A stretch of DNA of 64,000 nt, taken from NCBI GenBank assembly GCA_028015205.1, contig CM051521.1:96572513-96636512 (forward strand), given 5' to 3'. The DNA is from Mytilisepta virgata (lineage: Eukaryota; Mollusca; Bivalvia; Mytilida; Mytilidae). How positions within the stretch are numbered: the first letter of the stretch is position 1; every line of letters begins with the position of its first letter. Both the position numbers and the translations under genes were made by a program. The notes under the pieces were generated by a model, which made no database searches, was not told the DNA's origin, and saw only the letters and a program-made list of their open reading frames with translations. Below, piece by piece: positions 23,353-55,855 of this stretch.

Positions 23353-24150
23353 AAATATTGTTTATATTTAATAAAGTCTAAATTCCAGTCCACGATTATC
23401 CTTACAAGGCGACGGATCGTTATAAACGATGGAGTACACTACAAAAATACAAAATGTATATCTGAAAGGGTTCCACATCAAGGGTTTTAACTTACAATCC
23501 CACCTTCAGTAAGCTCTTCCGCTACATCCGAGCCAACTTGGGGTTGGGGGGAAGGGGGGGGGGGTGTATGGCGAAACACCCCAAGCTATCTAAATTCTTT
23601 CCCGAGTCTCCTGTCCTGGCATTCCGCTGACCAGAGAGTCTGAGAGATATATATTTGTTAGAGCCGATGTCTCCCCGAGAAAAAGCTCCAGTGAGGAATT
23701 TTGCAAGGGTTGTGGTCATGGACGATGTCTGCCCGGATGTCTGACATGCAAACAAATACTGCTTAAAAAACATTTACCAGCCATTCCACTGGGTGCGTAT
23801 ACACAATATTTTGCAATGTTACATGCAAAACCCGGAATGTTGTATACTTACTCCAGTAGCGATGTGGAATGCAGTATGTTGGCGAGACTGAACAGCCAGT
23901 TAATAAACGCATGCATGGGCATCGCAGTGACAAGTGTAAACCTGATATCCCCGTGAGTAGCCATTTGAGGTCTCCTGTGCACAGTAAGGAAGACCTCGAT
24001 TATCTGACCCTCACCATTATTGACCACAAAGAGGTGATAGATATATATTTTGTATTTTTTGTAGTGTACTGCATCGTTTATAACGATCCGTTGCCTAGTA
24101 AGGATAATCGTGGACTGGCATTTAGACTTTATTAAATATAAACAATATTT
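23353..24150 (+). mobile_element. Penelope-like element fragment: GIY-YIG endonuclease between inverted arms
   Basis: Arms 23353-23462 and 24039-24150 are about 95% identical in inverted orientation and share GTCCACGATTATCCTTAC and GGATCGTTATAAACGAT. Between them, plus-strand frames encode a scrap LTYNPTFSKLFRYIRANWG, a cysteine-rich CKGCGHGRCLPGCLTCKQ, then NVVYLLQ, a stop, RCGMQYVGETEQPVNKRM, HGHRSD and DYLTLTIIDHKE. The VVY/YVGET/NKRMxGHRSD order is the GIY-YIG endonuclease that ends Penelope-like reverse transcriptases. The domain is cut off where the right arm starts. Penelope elements are known for LTR-like flanks in unusual orientations, which the arms may represent. Stops and frameshifts show decay. 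Confidence 0.75.
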
Positions 24151-24242
24151 CATAAATTCTAAACTCGACTTTGTTTATAATATCATGAGCCAAAGAATAT
24201 TGTTAATTTATAAAATGAAAGCAAATCCTTAAAAGAACGGTT

Positions 24243-24655
24243 ACAATGTTTTTAATGCCCCGCCTACGATAATAGAGGGGCATTATGTTTTTCGGTCCAT
24301 GCGTCCGTGCTAGCGTCCCGAATCAGGTTTAAGTTTTTGGTGAAGGTAGTTCAGGGTGAAGTTGTAGTCACACCAATTTGAAACTTAATACACATGTTTC
24401 TTATAACGTAGTCTCCCTAATTTGCATACCAAATTAGGGTTTTTAAACCATTTTCATGGTTCACTGAACATAGAAATATGAAAGTGTGAAAACAGTACAT
24501 TCTCAGGTTAAACTTTTCGGTGAAGGTAGTTTAGGGTGATGTAGTTTGCACTAAATTATTTTCAATGTTTTCAAGTTTTTGAACATGTAAAAAGTTTTGT
24601 CGCCAATTTCGTGGTACCGGGGTATTGCAGATAAAATACAATTATAATATATGAA
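24243..24655 (+). repeat. Dispersed repeat starting ATGCCCCGCCTACGATAATA
   Basis: It begins with a short inverted motif (ATGCCCC...GGGGCAT), then GTTTTTCGGTCCATGCGTCC, AGGTTTAAGTTTTTGGTGAA, GGTAGTTCAGGGTGAAGTTG and a second internal copy of the AGGTTAAACTTTTCGGTGAA block at about 24505. This arrangement is familiar from bivalve genomes. No coding capacity. Confidence 0.65.
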
Positions 24656-25300
24656 ATTTATCGGTTTTTCACATCTTCAAGAGTATGAAAACTACCATTC
24701 TGAGAAAAGAGATCATTAATAAAAAATATATTATTTTTACACCATTCTTTATGCAGACACATGTTTTCATCTTCTTTAATTTTAGGATAAAGCCATATGG
24801 GTTGTCTCAAAACTTCAAAACCGTCTACACATTCCTCTTTTATATCCTTCAGTTTTGCAAAATTTAGTAAAATATCTATCCAAAAGAGTTTAATTTTTCA
24901 GATAAAACTTCCAAACCTTCTTCTTAATAATAGAATACTTTGTCCCCACTCCATTTTTGTTCCTTGCTTTACAGCAAAGTTTTACAAGGAGAGTGATTCA
25001 GTGGATCTAGAAATGTATGTAGCCAAGTCATCTTTAAAGCATAACTGAAAGACTTTAAATGTGGCATTTTCACACCCCTTCTCTGAATATTCACTAATTA
25101 AAACATTTCTTTTAATCTTGTCTTTTTATTTTCCCACAGAAAATTATAAAATTATAAAAATATTTTCCATTTCCTTGACAAAGCTATTTGGGGATTAGGC
25201 AAAACTGTAAGACACTGTCTAAGTATAGGGCGTGATAATGTTTTAATAACTGTAATTTTTCCAACATATCTAAGGTCTCTATAAGAACAATGAATTCAGA
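24656..25300 (-). pseudogene. L1/Tx1-like LINE reverse transcriptase C-terminal fragment
   Basis: On the minus strand, from 25290 down, I read GKITVIKTLSRPILRQCLTV then LPNPQIALSRKWKI, FLWENKKTRLKE, GVKMPHLKSFSYALKMTWLH then TFLDPLNHSPCKTLL, and in another frame FWIDILLNFAKLKDI, VLRQPIWLYPKIKED and HKEWCKNNIFFINDLFSQNG. The GKIxVIKxL, FLW, GGxKMP and ALKxxWxxxLLDP blocks are the C-terminal part of L1/Tx1-type elements. Several stops and frameshifts make it dead. The 5' part is missing. Confidence 0.8.
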
Positions 25301-26895
25301 ATTGTTTTAACACTTTAAATTTTTTTTAAAATTTCAAACAAGCTGACGATCGTTCAGAATGGACTGTCAATTTGAACACTAGCTTGCTATTATTGTGAGC
25401 AATTTGAACACTAGCTAGCATTTGTCGCCAGCTTTTTAGTCAGATCGGAACTGTATCTACATAAGAAGCTCCTTTTTAAAAAATGCTTTGTGCAAAGCGC
25501 ATTTAACGGACATTTTTGTAAAGCCTACTACTAACTGTATCATATTTCTGAACGTGGAACTCAAAAATACTGTTCAATATCTGTACCAAGTCAGATCCTG
25601 ACTTCCTGTTGTGTTTTAGCAGAAAACATGTATCTAGTATAAATTTTATAGATAAACGGCATCATCTAATTATAATCTACGTTTTGGTGGCTAATCAACG
25701 CGATCTCATGTCTTATCATTTAAGAATTAAATGCTTATTTTTTGTATTTTTATTGGGGTGTAAAAACTTTGACCGAAGCACATTTTGTATGAAGCGCCGA
25801 AGCGCTTCATATAAAAAGTGTGCGCCCGGTCAAGGATTTTGCAATCCTATAAAACTACTAAAATGATGCATTTAATTATTATTTTTGCATTTAAAATTTT
25901 AAAAGTTAAAATTTTGACTGCAGTTTTAAAATATTCTCCGTATTGTCTCGAAATAGTACTCCGCTCCCTTGTCGTCGTCGTAAGAGCACGTGCTAAACTA
26001 GATTCTGGCTTTTATTGGATCATAAAACATCACTCTTCGGAACCACGTGACTACCAATAAAAATTACGGAACAAACAAGTAATGTTATTATTTATAATTA
26101 TGGTTCGAGTATTTATATCGGCTCAGTATGTATTAAAAACATTGGCCTAGCTTCCAGTCAGCAGATCGTCTGCGCTTGATTACATAATATGTTTTTCTTC
26201 TTATTCTTCTTTAAGTAAATCCCTCCAGCGTTGGAGCACACACAGGTAACTGTGTTGTATTATTAAAAACTAAAACAACGACACATGCACAATAGTAAAA
26301 CAAGTTTTCATTTCTAAAAGCCCTTTTTTTAATTTTAAGAATAACCTCCAGCAGGATATAATTACATGAATATACATATATACAGAAACAAAGCAGTATT
26401 TACTGAGCAATATAGATAAAATGGATAAAAGTCAGTCATTGTAAAATCTAAGAGCTCGTGAGTAAAATATGTTGACTGCAATCATCAGATTAGTTGTAAA
26501 ATTACTTGTTTGCATTGTAAAACGATAAAATGTTGAGAATGCTAAAAGGTTATATACGAGATATATTCTTCATTCTAAAAGACACAATATAGTAGACACT
26601 TCTTGTGGCTAATGAAAATTGATTCGTTAGTATTATCTTGGTATTTATCACAAGGTGTTCAAGATGAAACTCTGAAAACTATGCAGGCTAAAATCTAAAA
26701 GTTCTACAAGCATATTCTCAATCACAGTATTGTAATTGTTATAGCAAGAAAGCAAATATTCAGAGTGGTGATTGATATTTAAGGAACCGTTCACACTATG
26801 GTATAGATTGTAGGTAGCAGTACAATTCACTATAGATGAATGAAAATTGAGCTGTGAGACCCAGCTTTTATGAACGCAAAGCTATGATATCATTC
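25301..26895. other. Non-coding stretch with a 22-base palindrome
   Basis: At 25789-25810 ATGAAGCG and AGCGCTTCAT flank CCGA, a hairpin-forming motif followed by GTGCGCCCGGTCAAGG; this looks like part of a dispersed repeat. Nothing else is recognised. Confidence 0.45.
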
Positions 26896-26999
26896 TGATG
26901 ACCCAAGTACGCTCTCCACTATGATGACGCAAGTACGCTCTCCACTATGATGACGCAAGTACGCTCTCCACTATGATGACGCAAGTACGCTCTCCACTA
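26896..26999. repeat. Minisatellite, 4 x 26 bp
   Basis: Four consecutive 26-bp units start at 26896, 26922, 26948 and 26974. Each has TGATGACGCAAGTACGCTCT; the first has CCC in place of CGC. Units 2-4 are identical. Confidence 0.97.
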
Positions 27000-27402
27000 T
27001 GATCACATGGCAAAAGTTTTAAACAATCTAAATTTCATGATGTTATTTATAGATAACTGCAGTGTCTTTAGCAGATGATATTTTACAGATCATTGTACAA
27101 TTTCTCGGGGAGGGGGGAGGGATTCTTGACGGGGGTGTGCAGAAATGGCTGAAGAAAAGGTACCCAAGCAAATACTAGCATACCTGTCAATAATATACCG
27201 GATAAAATGAAAATACCTACCCGAAAGTCAGCCATATCGAAAAAGCACACCCAAACTAATACTAAAGTTTATATACAAATATCTGAGGAATTGAAAAGCA
27301 CTCTAAGTTTGTGTAAATACAACCCGAATAAATATTAGTTTTTCAAAACATACACCGAATTAATACAAAAAATCATGAAAAAACCACCCAAATTTTCCGC
27401 AC

Positions 27403-28510
27403 AACCCCGTATCTGTTTATATAATTCAGAAATCTGGGGTAGTTATTTTGCCTCCAGTGCAAAATGGCGAACATCATTTAATCTTGATAATATAGACAAT
27501 AATGTGCCATGTGAAAAACTTCATCTCAAATTTGCAAAATGTATTATGGGTGTCCATAAGTAAAGTGTGAATTTTGCTTTCCCTTCAGAATTAGGCCGGT
27601 TTCCTTTGTATTATGAAATAATAAAGACTATTAGATATTGGTATAGGTTGGAGAATATCTCATCTGATTTTTTGTTGTTAAACGATGCTTATGAATGTAG
27701 TAAGAATTTAGGTAATAGAGGTAAATTTACATCGTGCATTTTTGTTAAAAGGTTACTAGAATACTTGGGTATAAAATCTGAATTTAGTAATTACAACAAA
27801 TACAAATTTGATAAGTTGGTTAACAAACTACTGAGAGAGAAACTTTGAGAGAACTGGTACCATCTGTGAAATACTAAACTAGAAGATAAACTTTGTACAT
27901 ATTTAAAGATAAAGGCTCATTTCGGTTTTGAAAACTATTTAACTTATGTAAAAAGCTTTGATCAAAGAAAAGCCTTATGTAGATTTCGAATTTCTGCACA
28001 CAAGCTTCAAATTGAAGTTGGACGTTTAACTAACACACCTAGATCAGATAGACTTTGTAAAAACTTTAATTTAAAACAAATTGAAGATGAAACACATTTT
28101 TTATGTATTTGTCCTAGTTTAGATGATAAAAGAACAAATCTATTCATTCTAGTTACAAAGAAATGTCCTAATTTTTCAAAGCTTGGAAAGGAATCAAAAC
28201 TGTTATTTCTTCTCAGTAATGAAGACACCAAGTTCTAGTGGCTACTGCCAAATTTATATTAGATAATTCTTATTAAGATATACTGTGCATTTTAATGTCT
28301 CCTCAAACTTAAAAACAACATATAAACATGTATATTGTTTTGTTTGTGTTTTTATGAAAAAACATCATTTGAGTGTTGATAACTATGTTACAAATGTCCT
28401 TATGAATAACTGTACATCTATCAATCATGTTCTTTTCCTTTTATATGTAATGCTCTTATTGCTCCCTGTGGGCTTCTGATTTGGAAATAAAAGATATGTT
28501 ATGTTATTTA
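27403..28510 (+). mobile_element. LINE 3' portion with decayed reverse transcriptase C-terminus
   Basis: Plus-strand frames read ICLYNSEIWGSYF and CEKLHLKFAKCIMGVHK, a stop, NFAFPSELGRFPLYYEIIKT then IRYWYRLEN, and after more stops HFGFENYLTYVKSFDQRKAL, CRFRISAHKLQIEVGRL, CKNFNLKQIEDETHFLCICP. This is the C-terminal domain, including the cysteine/histidine knuckle, of a non-LTR reverse transcriptase. A 3' UTR follows, with AATAAAAGATATGTTATGTT and a TATGTTATGTT tail near 28510. Sequence just before 27403 is a different repeat, so the copy is 5'-truncated. It ends about 250 bp from the 3' end of the convergent synaptotagmin gene. Confidence 0.82.
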
Positions 28511-28774
28511 ATGTTATGTTTCATCAAAACATATGATGCAAACAAAAGGTCACAGTCACTGTGTAATCAAGGTAATTGCAGGAACTCATGACAAAAGGAC
28601 TGGATTTGTAGGTTAAAACAGATACTGCAACAAATGACAATTTATTGTTATCTAAGTTATATTTACATAATTATTTATCATACAAACACATAACAAATTA
28701 TTTTGAAATCATACTCCTAATAATATATTTCTAAACAAGAATAAGGCCACATTTAACCAAAAATATTAGCCATC

Positions 28775-28780
28775 TTTATT
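28775..28780 (-). promoter_or_regulatory. Poly(A) signal of the synaptotagmin-like gene
   Basis: AATAAA on the minus strand lies about 465 bases past the stop codon at 29244-29246. No better hexamer was noticed in between. It gives a 3' UTR of roughly 490 bases. Confidence 0.5.
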
Positions 28781-29243
28781 TCGAACGTTATAACCTTGCA
28801 TACATATCTTACAATCTTATAATTTCAATACCTTCTTGGTTTAATTACACAATACTGAAAATCATGAACAGGAAATAATTCCACGTCTATTAATCCGTAA
28901 TTTTGTTGTAATTGTTTTCCATTAACAATTTTTGAACAAAATGAAAGGGAATGTTAAGTTATTTCTCTTTATACACGGAAATTCACAAATAAAAAAGTTT
29001 TTCTGTATTTTTTTAATGATCAGCAAGGAAACATATTTTCCAATAATAACAAGGCGAATTTTCAAGATTGACATGTAATGGAAATATTAGCATAAATATT
29101 AATCAACATTTTGAAGTTCATAATACATTATACAGTTTTGATTATCAACAATTCATACTTTGTATTTCAACAAATACACCGTATAAATATAATTGGCCAG
29201 TCAATTTAACCGATTTGTCTACCAACAAAGAGGCTGTCCTTGT

Positions 29244-49204
<19,961 letters not shown>

Positions 49205-50788
49205 CTACAAAATATAAAAAATCATTGTCAATGTATATGTTTTATTGTTAACAATTTTTTCAACTGAACCTCCCTTCTCAAGTGTTCCTATTGCTCTGGC
49301 TTTTTCTCATTCAAACGAACGACAATATTTTTAAGTCTACTCCAGTAATTTTACTCAATGGTTCATTTATACACTCCGGAAAGGATAAAAAAGAGACACG
49401 AATACAGCCGGTTAGCTGGACTCGAACTGCTTGACTAGACGTTATTCTAGTATTACATGGTTCAGGTTCTTGTCATGTGAAATCCTTTAATATTGTATAG
49501 TGTATTGCAATATGATGTATGACTAATATGTTCTATTAGAGCTTTCTTGAATAAAACAATATGAATTTGAATTCAATACAAAATGGAAAACATTGTGAAC
49601 AAGATTTGTTAACAAATACTTCATAGTGATACATGTAGTGCAGTAAAAGACTGTATTGAAAATATATTTCTAAATAAAGTGAAGTGTTGAAATTGTGTCG
49701 GAAGCTAACCACTTGATATCAACATTCATGTGAATACTACTTGTACCTTTAATATCAAACACAAGGAATTCAATTGAATTACAAAATAATATTGTGTTAG
49801 GATGCCGACATAAGAGTCGTCCGAACTAAGTTTTTTATCCTAAAATTCTATTAATATCACAACAGTGCAACTTTACAGATTGCACCTACATTGTACATGT
49901 ATCACTCACTTGAAGTTTTATGACGTTGGATGAGTTCAGTTTTTTAAATATTTCCACCTTTCCATGCCAACATCCAACTTGAATATTCCAAGACCAAAGT
50001 ACAAGCCCTGACATGGCTCCTATCTTTCAAACCAAGTTTCATGAAAATTTGATAAGTTTCAGTTTTTTTATATTTTTCGTCCCGTTTCCATTGTAATGGA
50101 GGCCTTTATCAAATTTCATATCTAGGTTCGGTGCCAAACCCGTAAAGTTTTATAAAGATTAGGTTATTTACATATTTTGGAACGTTTGTCCCATTTTCAT
50201 GGCGACGGTAGCCAACTACTAAATTCCAGGACAAGAGTTCATATCCAGGCACGGCACGTAACCTTCAAACGAAGTTTCAGAAAGATTGGAGAAAATTGTT
50301 ATTTATTTTTACGGCTACCGCGCACATGCAAGAATTCCAAGACTTGATTGCACATCTACATGTAGGCATAGTTCAACATAAACAAAAACAATAAAACTCC
50401 CAACCTTTAACTTCGGACTGAATGTTTTCAGAAAACATATTTCCGTCAAATATTTGTCCATTATGTCTTTTACTATTACTGGTTATATAATTTGGCGAAA
50501 TATGCATATATAAAGCATCACACACAGCCAAACAATACCGATTCCTATAATCAACATACGTTCTTTCATGGTTTTGATTAAGAAAACTTGATTAAATATA
50601 GAATTCCATAGCACGATAATAAATCGAAAAAAGAATATAAACCCCAATTTCTATCTCATATAGTTTTCTTTTTAATTTACGTGATATACTGTATCTTTGA
50701 TTAGTTAGCAATATGAAGGAATAAGGTTACAACAGCCCTAAAGCCACGAAACAAGAAACACAATAAACAAAGCAATTAAGATGTTTGA
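49205..50788. repeat. Probable intron; degenerate repeat at 49960-50340
   Basis: Blocks of the kind CATGCCAACATCCAACTTGA, AAACCAAGTTTCATGAAAAT, CCCGTTTCCATTGTAATGGA recur in varied form (TTCATGGCGACGG; AAACGAAGTTTCAGAAAGAT), giving a degenerate array of units of about 125 bp. No exon was found. A tRNA B-box-like sequence near 49430 on the minus strand lacks a matching A box. Confidence 0.5.
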
Positions 50789-51145
50789 AAAAAGGTAATA
50801 CAATATTGTCATCCTAACTATGAAGACCTACTCATAAAAGATTTACCCAAGAAGATGTACTCATGTTTTCAGAACTTGTTAAAAAACAAACAGATTGATA
50901 TTTCAAACCGTATTGCTTGTCCTATTCCTTCCTTTTCCAGAGATGACGAACACATTGAATTGATTAAGGAAAGTATACAGGAAAGAGAAATTGTTAATGT
51001 TCTTTTATATGAACCTTGATTAAATGGTTAATCATCACGAAAAGAAATAATTTGTGGGCGAGATCTGTTTCAGAATTCTTCAATGGAAATGAACTTGAAG
51101 AAAAGGTCAATGAATTGATAATATACTGCTCTTCCTCGGTTATTT
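50789..51145 (+). pseudogene. Unidentified coding-like remnant
   Basis: A stop-free frame from 50789 to 51019 encodes NYEDLLIKDLPKKMYSCFQN, LLKNKQIDISNRIACPIPSF and SRDDEHIELIKESIQEREIV. After the stop, a shifted frame reads NNLWARSVSEFFNGNELEEK then VNELIIY. Composition is that of a soluble, helix-rich protein. I do not recognise it. The frameshift and stop suggest a pseudogene or transposon piece. Confidence 0.35.
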
Positions 51146-54100
51146 AAAAGGAATGAAAAATTTGCTTTTTGTAGTGCAAAACTGTACTATATAAACATTT
51201 AGAAAATTCATTATGGTGTGTTTGAATAATAGACTAACTGTCTGCATTAAAACAATATCATGGTAAGATATATATTTATTTTTATAAAGTACATATAATA
51301 AGCTGTGCTTCGTTATTTCTTGCAGTATGTTAACTCAAAGCTGTCATGAAAATGACAATCCAAAAGATTGTTTGCACGGAATTACGCGTCCTGTTTTAGC
51401 AACATTTTAGCTATACTATTAAGAGAGAACCCCAAAAGTAGAAATCCTTGACTTTTTTCGACAAGTAACTTTGGAATAAAACAAATGTTACCACGGGCTC
51501 AAAATCACAATAAAGTAGTAAAATGGCTGTTACAAAATACTTCGGACAGTATGATTTTTGGGTACCATATTAGAGATTCGCTAACGCTTTACAAGGTCCT
51601 ATGTCTGATTTCATTAGGACAATATCAACGCGTAACATTAAACAAAGAATCAATTGCAATTTGTTTTGAACTTTAACTGTATTTAGTGTCGATAGCTTGC
51701 CCAGTTTTTGAACACGTTGTCAGCGTATCAGAAATATGAAATTACTTTAATGCCAGGGCTGTTATTGGAAATATTTTTTTACTGAAAACAAGGTAAACTT
51801 AATAAAAAAAAATAAGTGTGAAAACAATATTGGGTGAATCTAAGAAAATATCAAAATTGTATATGTGTCATTCGTGTAGCTATAGAAATGGTTCATTTGT
51901 CATCACATCACCCTTTCTAGTTTCTAATGTTAAAAGCTGACATTTTTCTATAGGACATTAACCATAAAAAAATATGATTCATATGTATCTGCTCGAATCT
52001 GAAAGTTTCAGACTTAATTTTTAATGCAACAAAAGATTATTTATCAATCAAGATCTATTCTCGAATTAAACATTCATATGGATGTTTACTGAAAATGAAA
52101 ATAAAAATAAAACAAATATCAGATGATTTTTTTATCACTCTCAGGTTAACGTTAACATTTTTCTATTTAATTAATTGATTTGTAGGTTTCATTACCAGGA
52201 AATATCTTAGTTACTCAAATAGGAGTATTATTTTATATCAAATTTAATTATCCGTTTTGTAAATCATCGATGGCGAACCGAAATTGTACATAATTAATAT
52301 TGGAACAGATTGTTACACACAACTATTACAATATTAAATTGGTTTTTATGCAATAAATTGCTCAAACATTCCTATATTTGTTTTCATAACACAGTATTTA
52401 CCCAGCAATTAGCATTATAATCTTATTAATTCATTGGCTCAAACCGTAACAATATCCTCTGCAGGGAAACCAACACAACTGAGGTTTTGGAACTATTCCG
52501 TAATTGTAAACATAATTAATGAACATGGTGTATAAACATAAATAAAAGATTGTTTGATGTAACGCACCTGTGTCATTAGATTAAATTTCACTTTGCCTTT
52601 TGGAAAAGTTGTAAAGTTTAGTTATTATTCTGTTTTCTACAATTTAGTATTTAGCACCACTGATGTGGCAAGAATTGCCGACATTTGCATAATTTAGTTA
52701 ATGTTCACATATTTGTAGAGTTTGCCGAAAATTCATTCGTTCAGTTTAACTTATTTCTCCTAAGCATACATTTTATAATTTTTGTCAGTTCTGTGTGAAA
52801 TTAAATGATGTGTGGTTACATTTGTAAGTTATAAATACATGTATATAGTTCGGGTGTACCTATAAAATTAATATATTAGTTTGTGATTGTACCCCGATTG
52901 AACCATGGAATAGAGAATAGAAACGGGGAATGTGTCAAAGAGACAACAAGGAATTCTTTAAATTATTCTATACAAAATTTTTCTAATGACAAATGTTGCA
53001 TTTCGCAAATAAACAAAAAAATCACAAGATGCATTTTTTCAAAGGAATTTCTAGAATTAACAGTGTCAGTTGTATAGGGCTGATCTTTTCGTGAAAAAAA
53101 TTGATAAAGTGGATAAAGGTATAAGCTTCTACCTACAATTATATTATTTATGACAGAATTATAGTTAAATAATTCTTAACATAAACTCCCTACACAGAAG
53201 TAACTAATTGTAACAATATTTGTTCATTGGTTTTTACGCCTTAATTCGCCTTAATATCTTGACCGCCAGTTTTATTAGAGGAGAAAACAGACGCATGGAC
53301 TTTCGAGAGGGAAGCTTAGAATTCGGAGTCGAACAAACCTTGCCAGGAGCAGAATCCGAACTTCTACACCGCATTTGTTTTGGAATTTAGCATCTGTTTA
53401 CTGATCAATGACAAACAATTCGACGACTAGGCCGGGAACACTATTGAATTAACTCTGCCTGATTGCCACTTATGATCAGATATTCTTCGTTATAGGTAAT
53501 TCTATCATAAACTAATTGTTTTATATATATATGATCAATAATAATTTGTAGATTAGCTATGTAAAAACTTGATGAACAGAGACTGCAGACACTAGGAATA
53601 CCAGAATAAAAAAAATTACCGTCATAACAACTACAAAAGAATTAATCTGCACTGGCAACAGAATATTTTCTTTCCTAAATAATTAATGCCCCAAATACAA
53701 ACAATACGTTCAGAATATCAGCTTCACATGAAAATTTTCTTGTTCGATCATTTGCGTTTTTTTTTTCATAGAGCGTGTTTCACCTAGACTTATCAAATAT
53801 TGCCCGTATTATTTGCAGTAGTATAAATGTAATTCTGTTCCCCATTCATAATTTTTTCATTCTATGATTCAATTTCGTTGAAAACACAAATTTGATAAAG
53901 TTAGACTACAATTATAAATTTCAGGTAGTATAGAAACGTAGATACTTGCTGCAAAAGTATGGTTTTTCTAGACCTTATAATATGTTATTGTATGAAATTA
54001 ATTTCAAAGTACTGTGGCTGATATTTTAGTCTAGAGGGAACTATTCTGTTGTCATACATTTAGGAGAATTACGGTAAATTAGGAAAAAGTACGTTACTTT

Positions 54101-55655
54101 TTAATCCTGTCTGTCGTGTTTTAATATAATGGCCTTTGTTTTATTACCATACTTTTTGAATTAAGTACTTTTCGGTTTGACTTTTACTGATTGTCAACTT
54201 TTGAGTAACAACTAAATCATGATATGATAGAAAGGTTTTCAATGTCCTCTTCCGTATCCTTCTCTTCTGGAATTTTCAAATCGTTGCTCCTTATCTGATA
54301 TCTTAAAATGATATCGAAGTATAGTACGAAAAGGTATCGACTATCGTTAACGTTACCACGCTGTTCATACACTGAACCTGTTGTTAGTTAATACAAAGCA
54401 GTCTTAAGGCTTTTGTTGTTTTTTATTAGAACAGAAATAATTAAATGAAATATATGCACTCATCCATTCCGTGTGTCTACCATCCGATTAAATGACTCAA
54501 AATTAAAGGGTTAGTATGAGAAAATAGCCGTAAAATGAACGTTTTTTGATCAATATTTAATTTTTTTTAAATCAAAACCTATATTTTTCTAAACTTAAAA
54601 TTCTTTCTTAGTTGGCAAAATCTATAAAAGTTTCATTTTCAGATTTCTCGCTTAATCAAAATAAAGTGTAGATAAATACTTCTGTGATTTTCTTGGAATG
54701 CCACAAAGAAAATTGATCGTTTTTTGTGCGTAGATAGCAATTTATTTCCAGGTCACACCGAAGAAATGGAGCGGATGTAGTGTTTTAACAGTAGCAACAT
54801 AAAAGCTCTTTGGCATCATATTTGCTAGTAAGAATGACAGATGTGACTGTTACAATGTAGATATGACCGATTAATCCTTTCCTTATGCCGTTTCATCATG
54901 TTTTAATAAAATAAAAGTTCCGCAGATGAGATATGTTGAAATATGTATATTTGTGCGAAGTTATATAAAAGAGAGTTTTTTTTTTAATTTCTCTCTATAA
55001 GGTTATCAATATGTCAATTTCTCTTGCCTTGGGTTTTCGAGAGAAAATGTATACTTTCGCAAATTAAATCTTTAAACCAACAAAAAAGCGTCGCTAAAAA
55101 TAGGTTTATAATGTATACATATAGATTGCCTGGGTATTTCGCACAGTCAGATTTTCGCTCACTTCTTGTGCCATTTTCAAAATGTGGTAACTATGAAATA
55201 TAAACACATATTGTTATATATAAGGTTTGGAAATAGTTTGAGCACAAATCTGTAAGTATGTTGCGAAACAGCTCATACAATAGAAAACGAGGAAAATAAT
55301 AATACATGGTGAGCTGTCAAAATGGGTATAAAACGACTTTAATGTACAAAATACAAAAAGCCGAACAAAACCAAATACAAAATCACAAAAAAATAACAAA
55401 CAAAGTAAAAAGTAAAAGAAGTAAAAAAGATTAAAAAAAACAACTTTTTACTTTGGTTGTTGTTTTTTTTTATGATTTTATATATGTTTTTCTTCGGCTT
55501 GTGTATTTTGTACATATAAGTCGCTTTACGCCCCTTTTGACAGCTCATCATTTCCATTTATTTTCTTCGTAAACACAAATTTTCCATTTTGGATCTTCAG
55601 GACAGTTGTTCAACAAGAACTGAACTCGTAACCAAAACCTTTTTCCTAGGAGTAT
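51146..55655. other. Unassigned non-coding stretch
   Basis: Contains at 52905-52945 a fragment of the GGAATAGAGAATAGAAACGG / GGGGAATGTGTCAAAGAGAC repeat. No gene, exon or RNA was supported. It may belong to the 5' intron of the SYT15-like gene. Confidence 0.4.
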
Positions 55656-55659
55656 TCCA

Positions 55660-55800
55660 TGTAGAATAGAGAATGGAAACGGAAAATTTGTCAAAGAGAC
55701 AACAACCCGACCAAAGAGCAGAAAACAGCTCAAGGCTACCAATGGGTCTTCAACGCAGCGAGAAAATCCCGCACCCGGAGGCTGGTGTCAGCTTTCGTTT
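55660..55800 (+). repeat. Dispersed SINE-like repeat, longest of three copies
   Basis: It reads TAGAATAGAGAATGGAAACG, GTCAAAGAGACAACAACCCG, ACCAAAGAGCAGAAAACAGC, CCAATGGGTCTTCAACGCAG and CGAGAAAATCCCGCACCCGG. Shorter copies lie at 4889-4925 and 52905-52945. Family recognised only as a common bivalve repeat; no tail or target duplication seen. Confidence 0.7.
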
Positions 55801-55855
55801 GTAAATAAAAAAAATGTTGGTTCTGAGTGTCCATTGTGGCATTAAATGCCTGGCA

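Noticed and set aside
26896..26999. CRISPR-like array
   Set aside because: Units are contiguous 26-bp repeats with no variable spacers, and the DNA is eukaryotic; it is a minisatellite.
49390..49450. tRNA or tRNA-derived SINE on the minus strand
   Set aside because: AGTTCGAGTCC fits a B box, but no A box at the right distance and no cloverleaf could be drawn.
53280..53400. tRNA-like B box in a GC-richer patch
   Set aside because: TGTTCGACTCC deviates from consensus and no A box or stem structure accompanies it.
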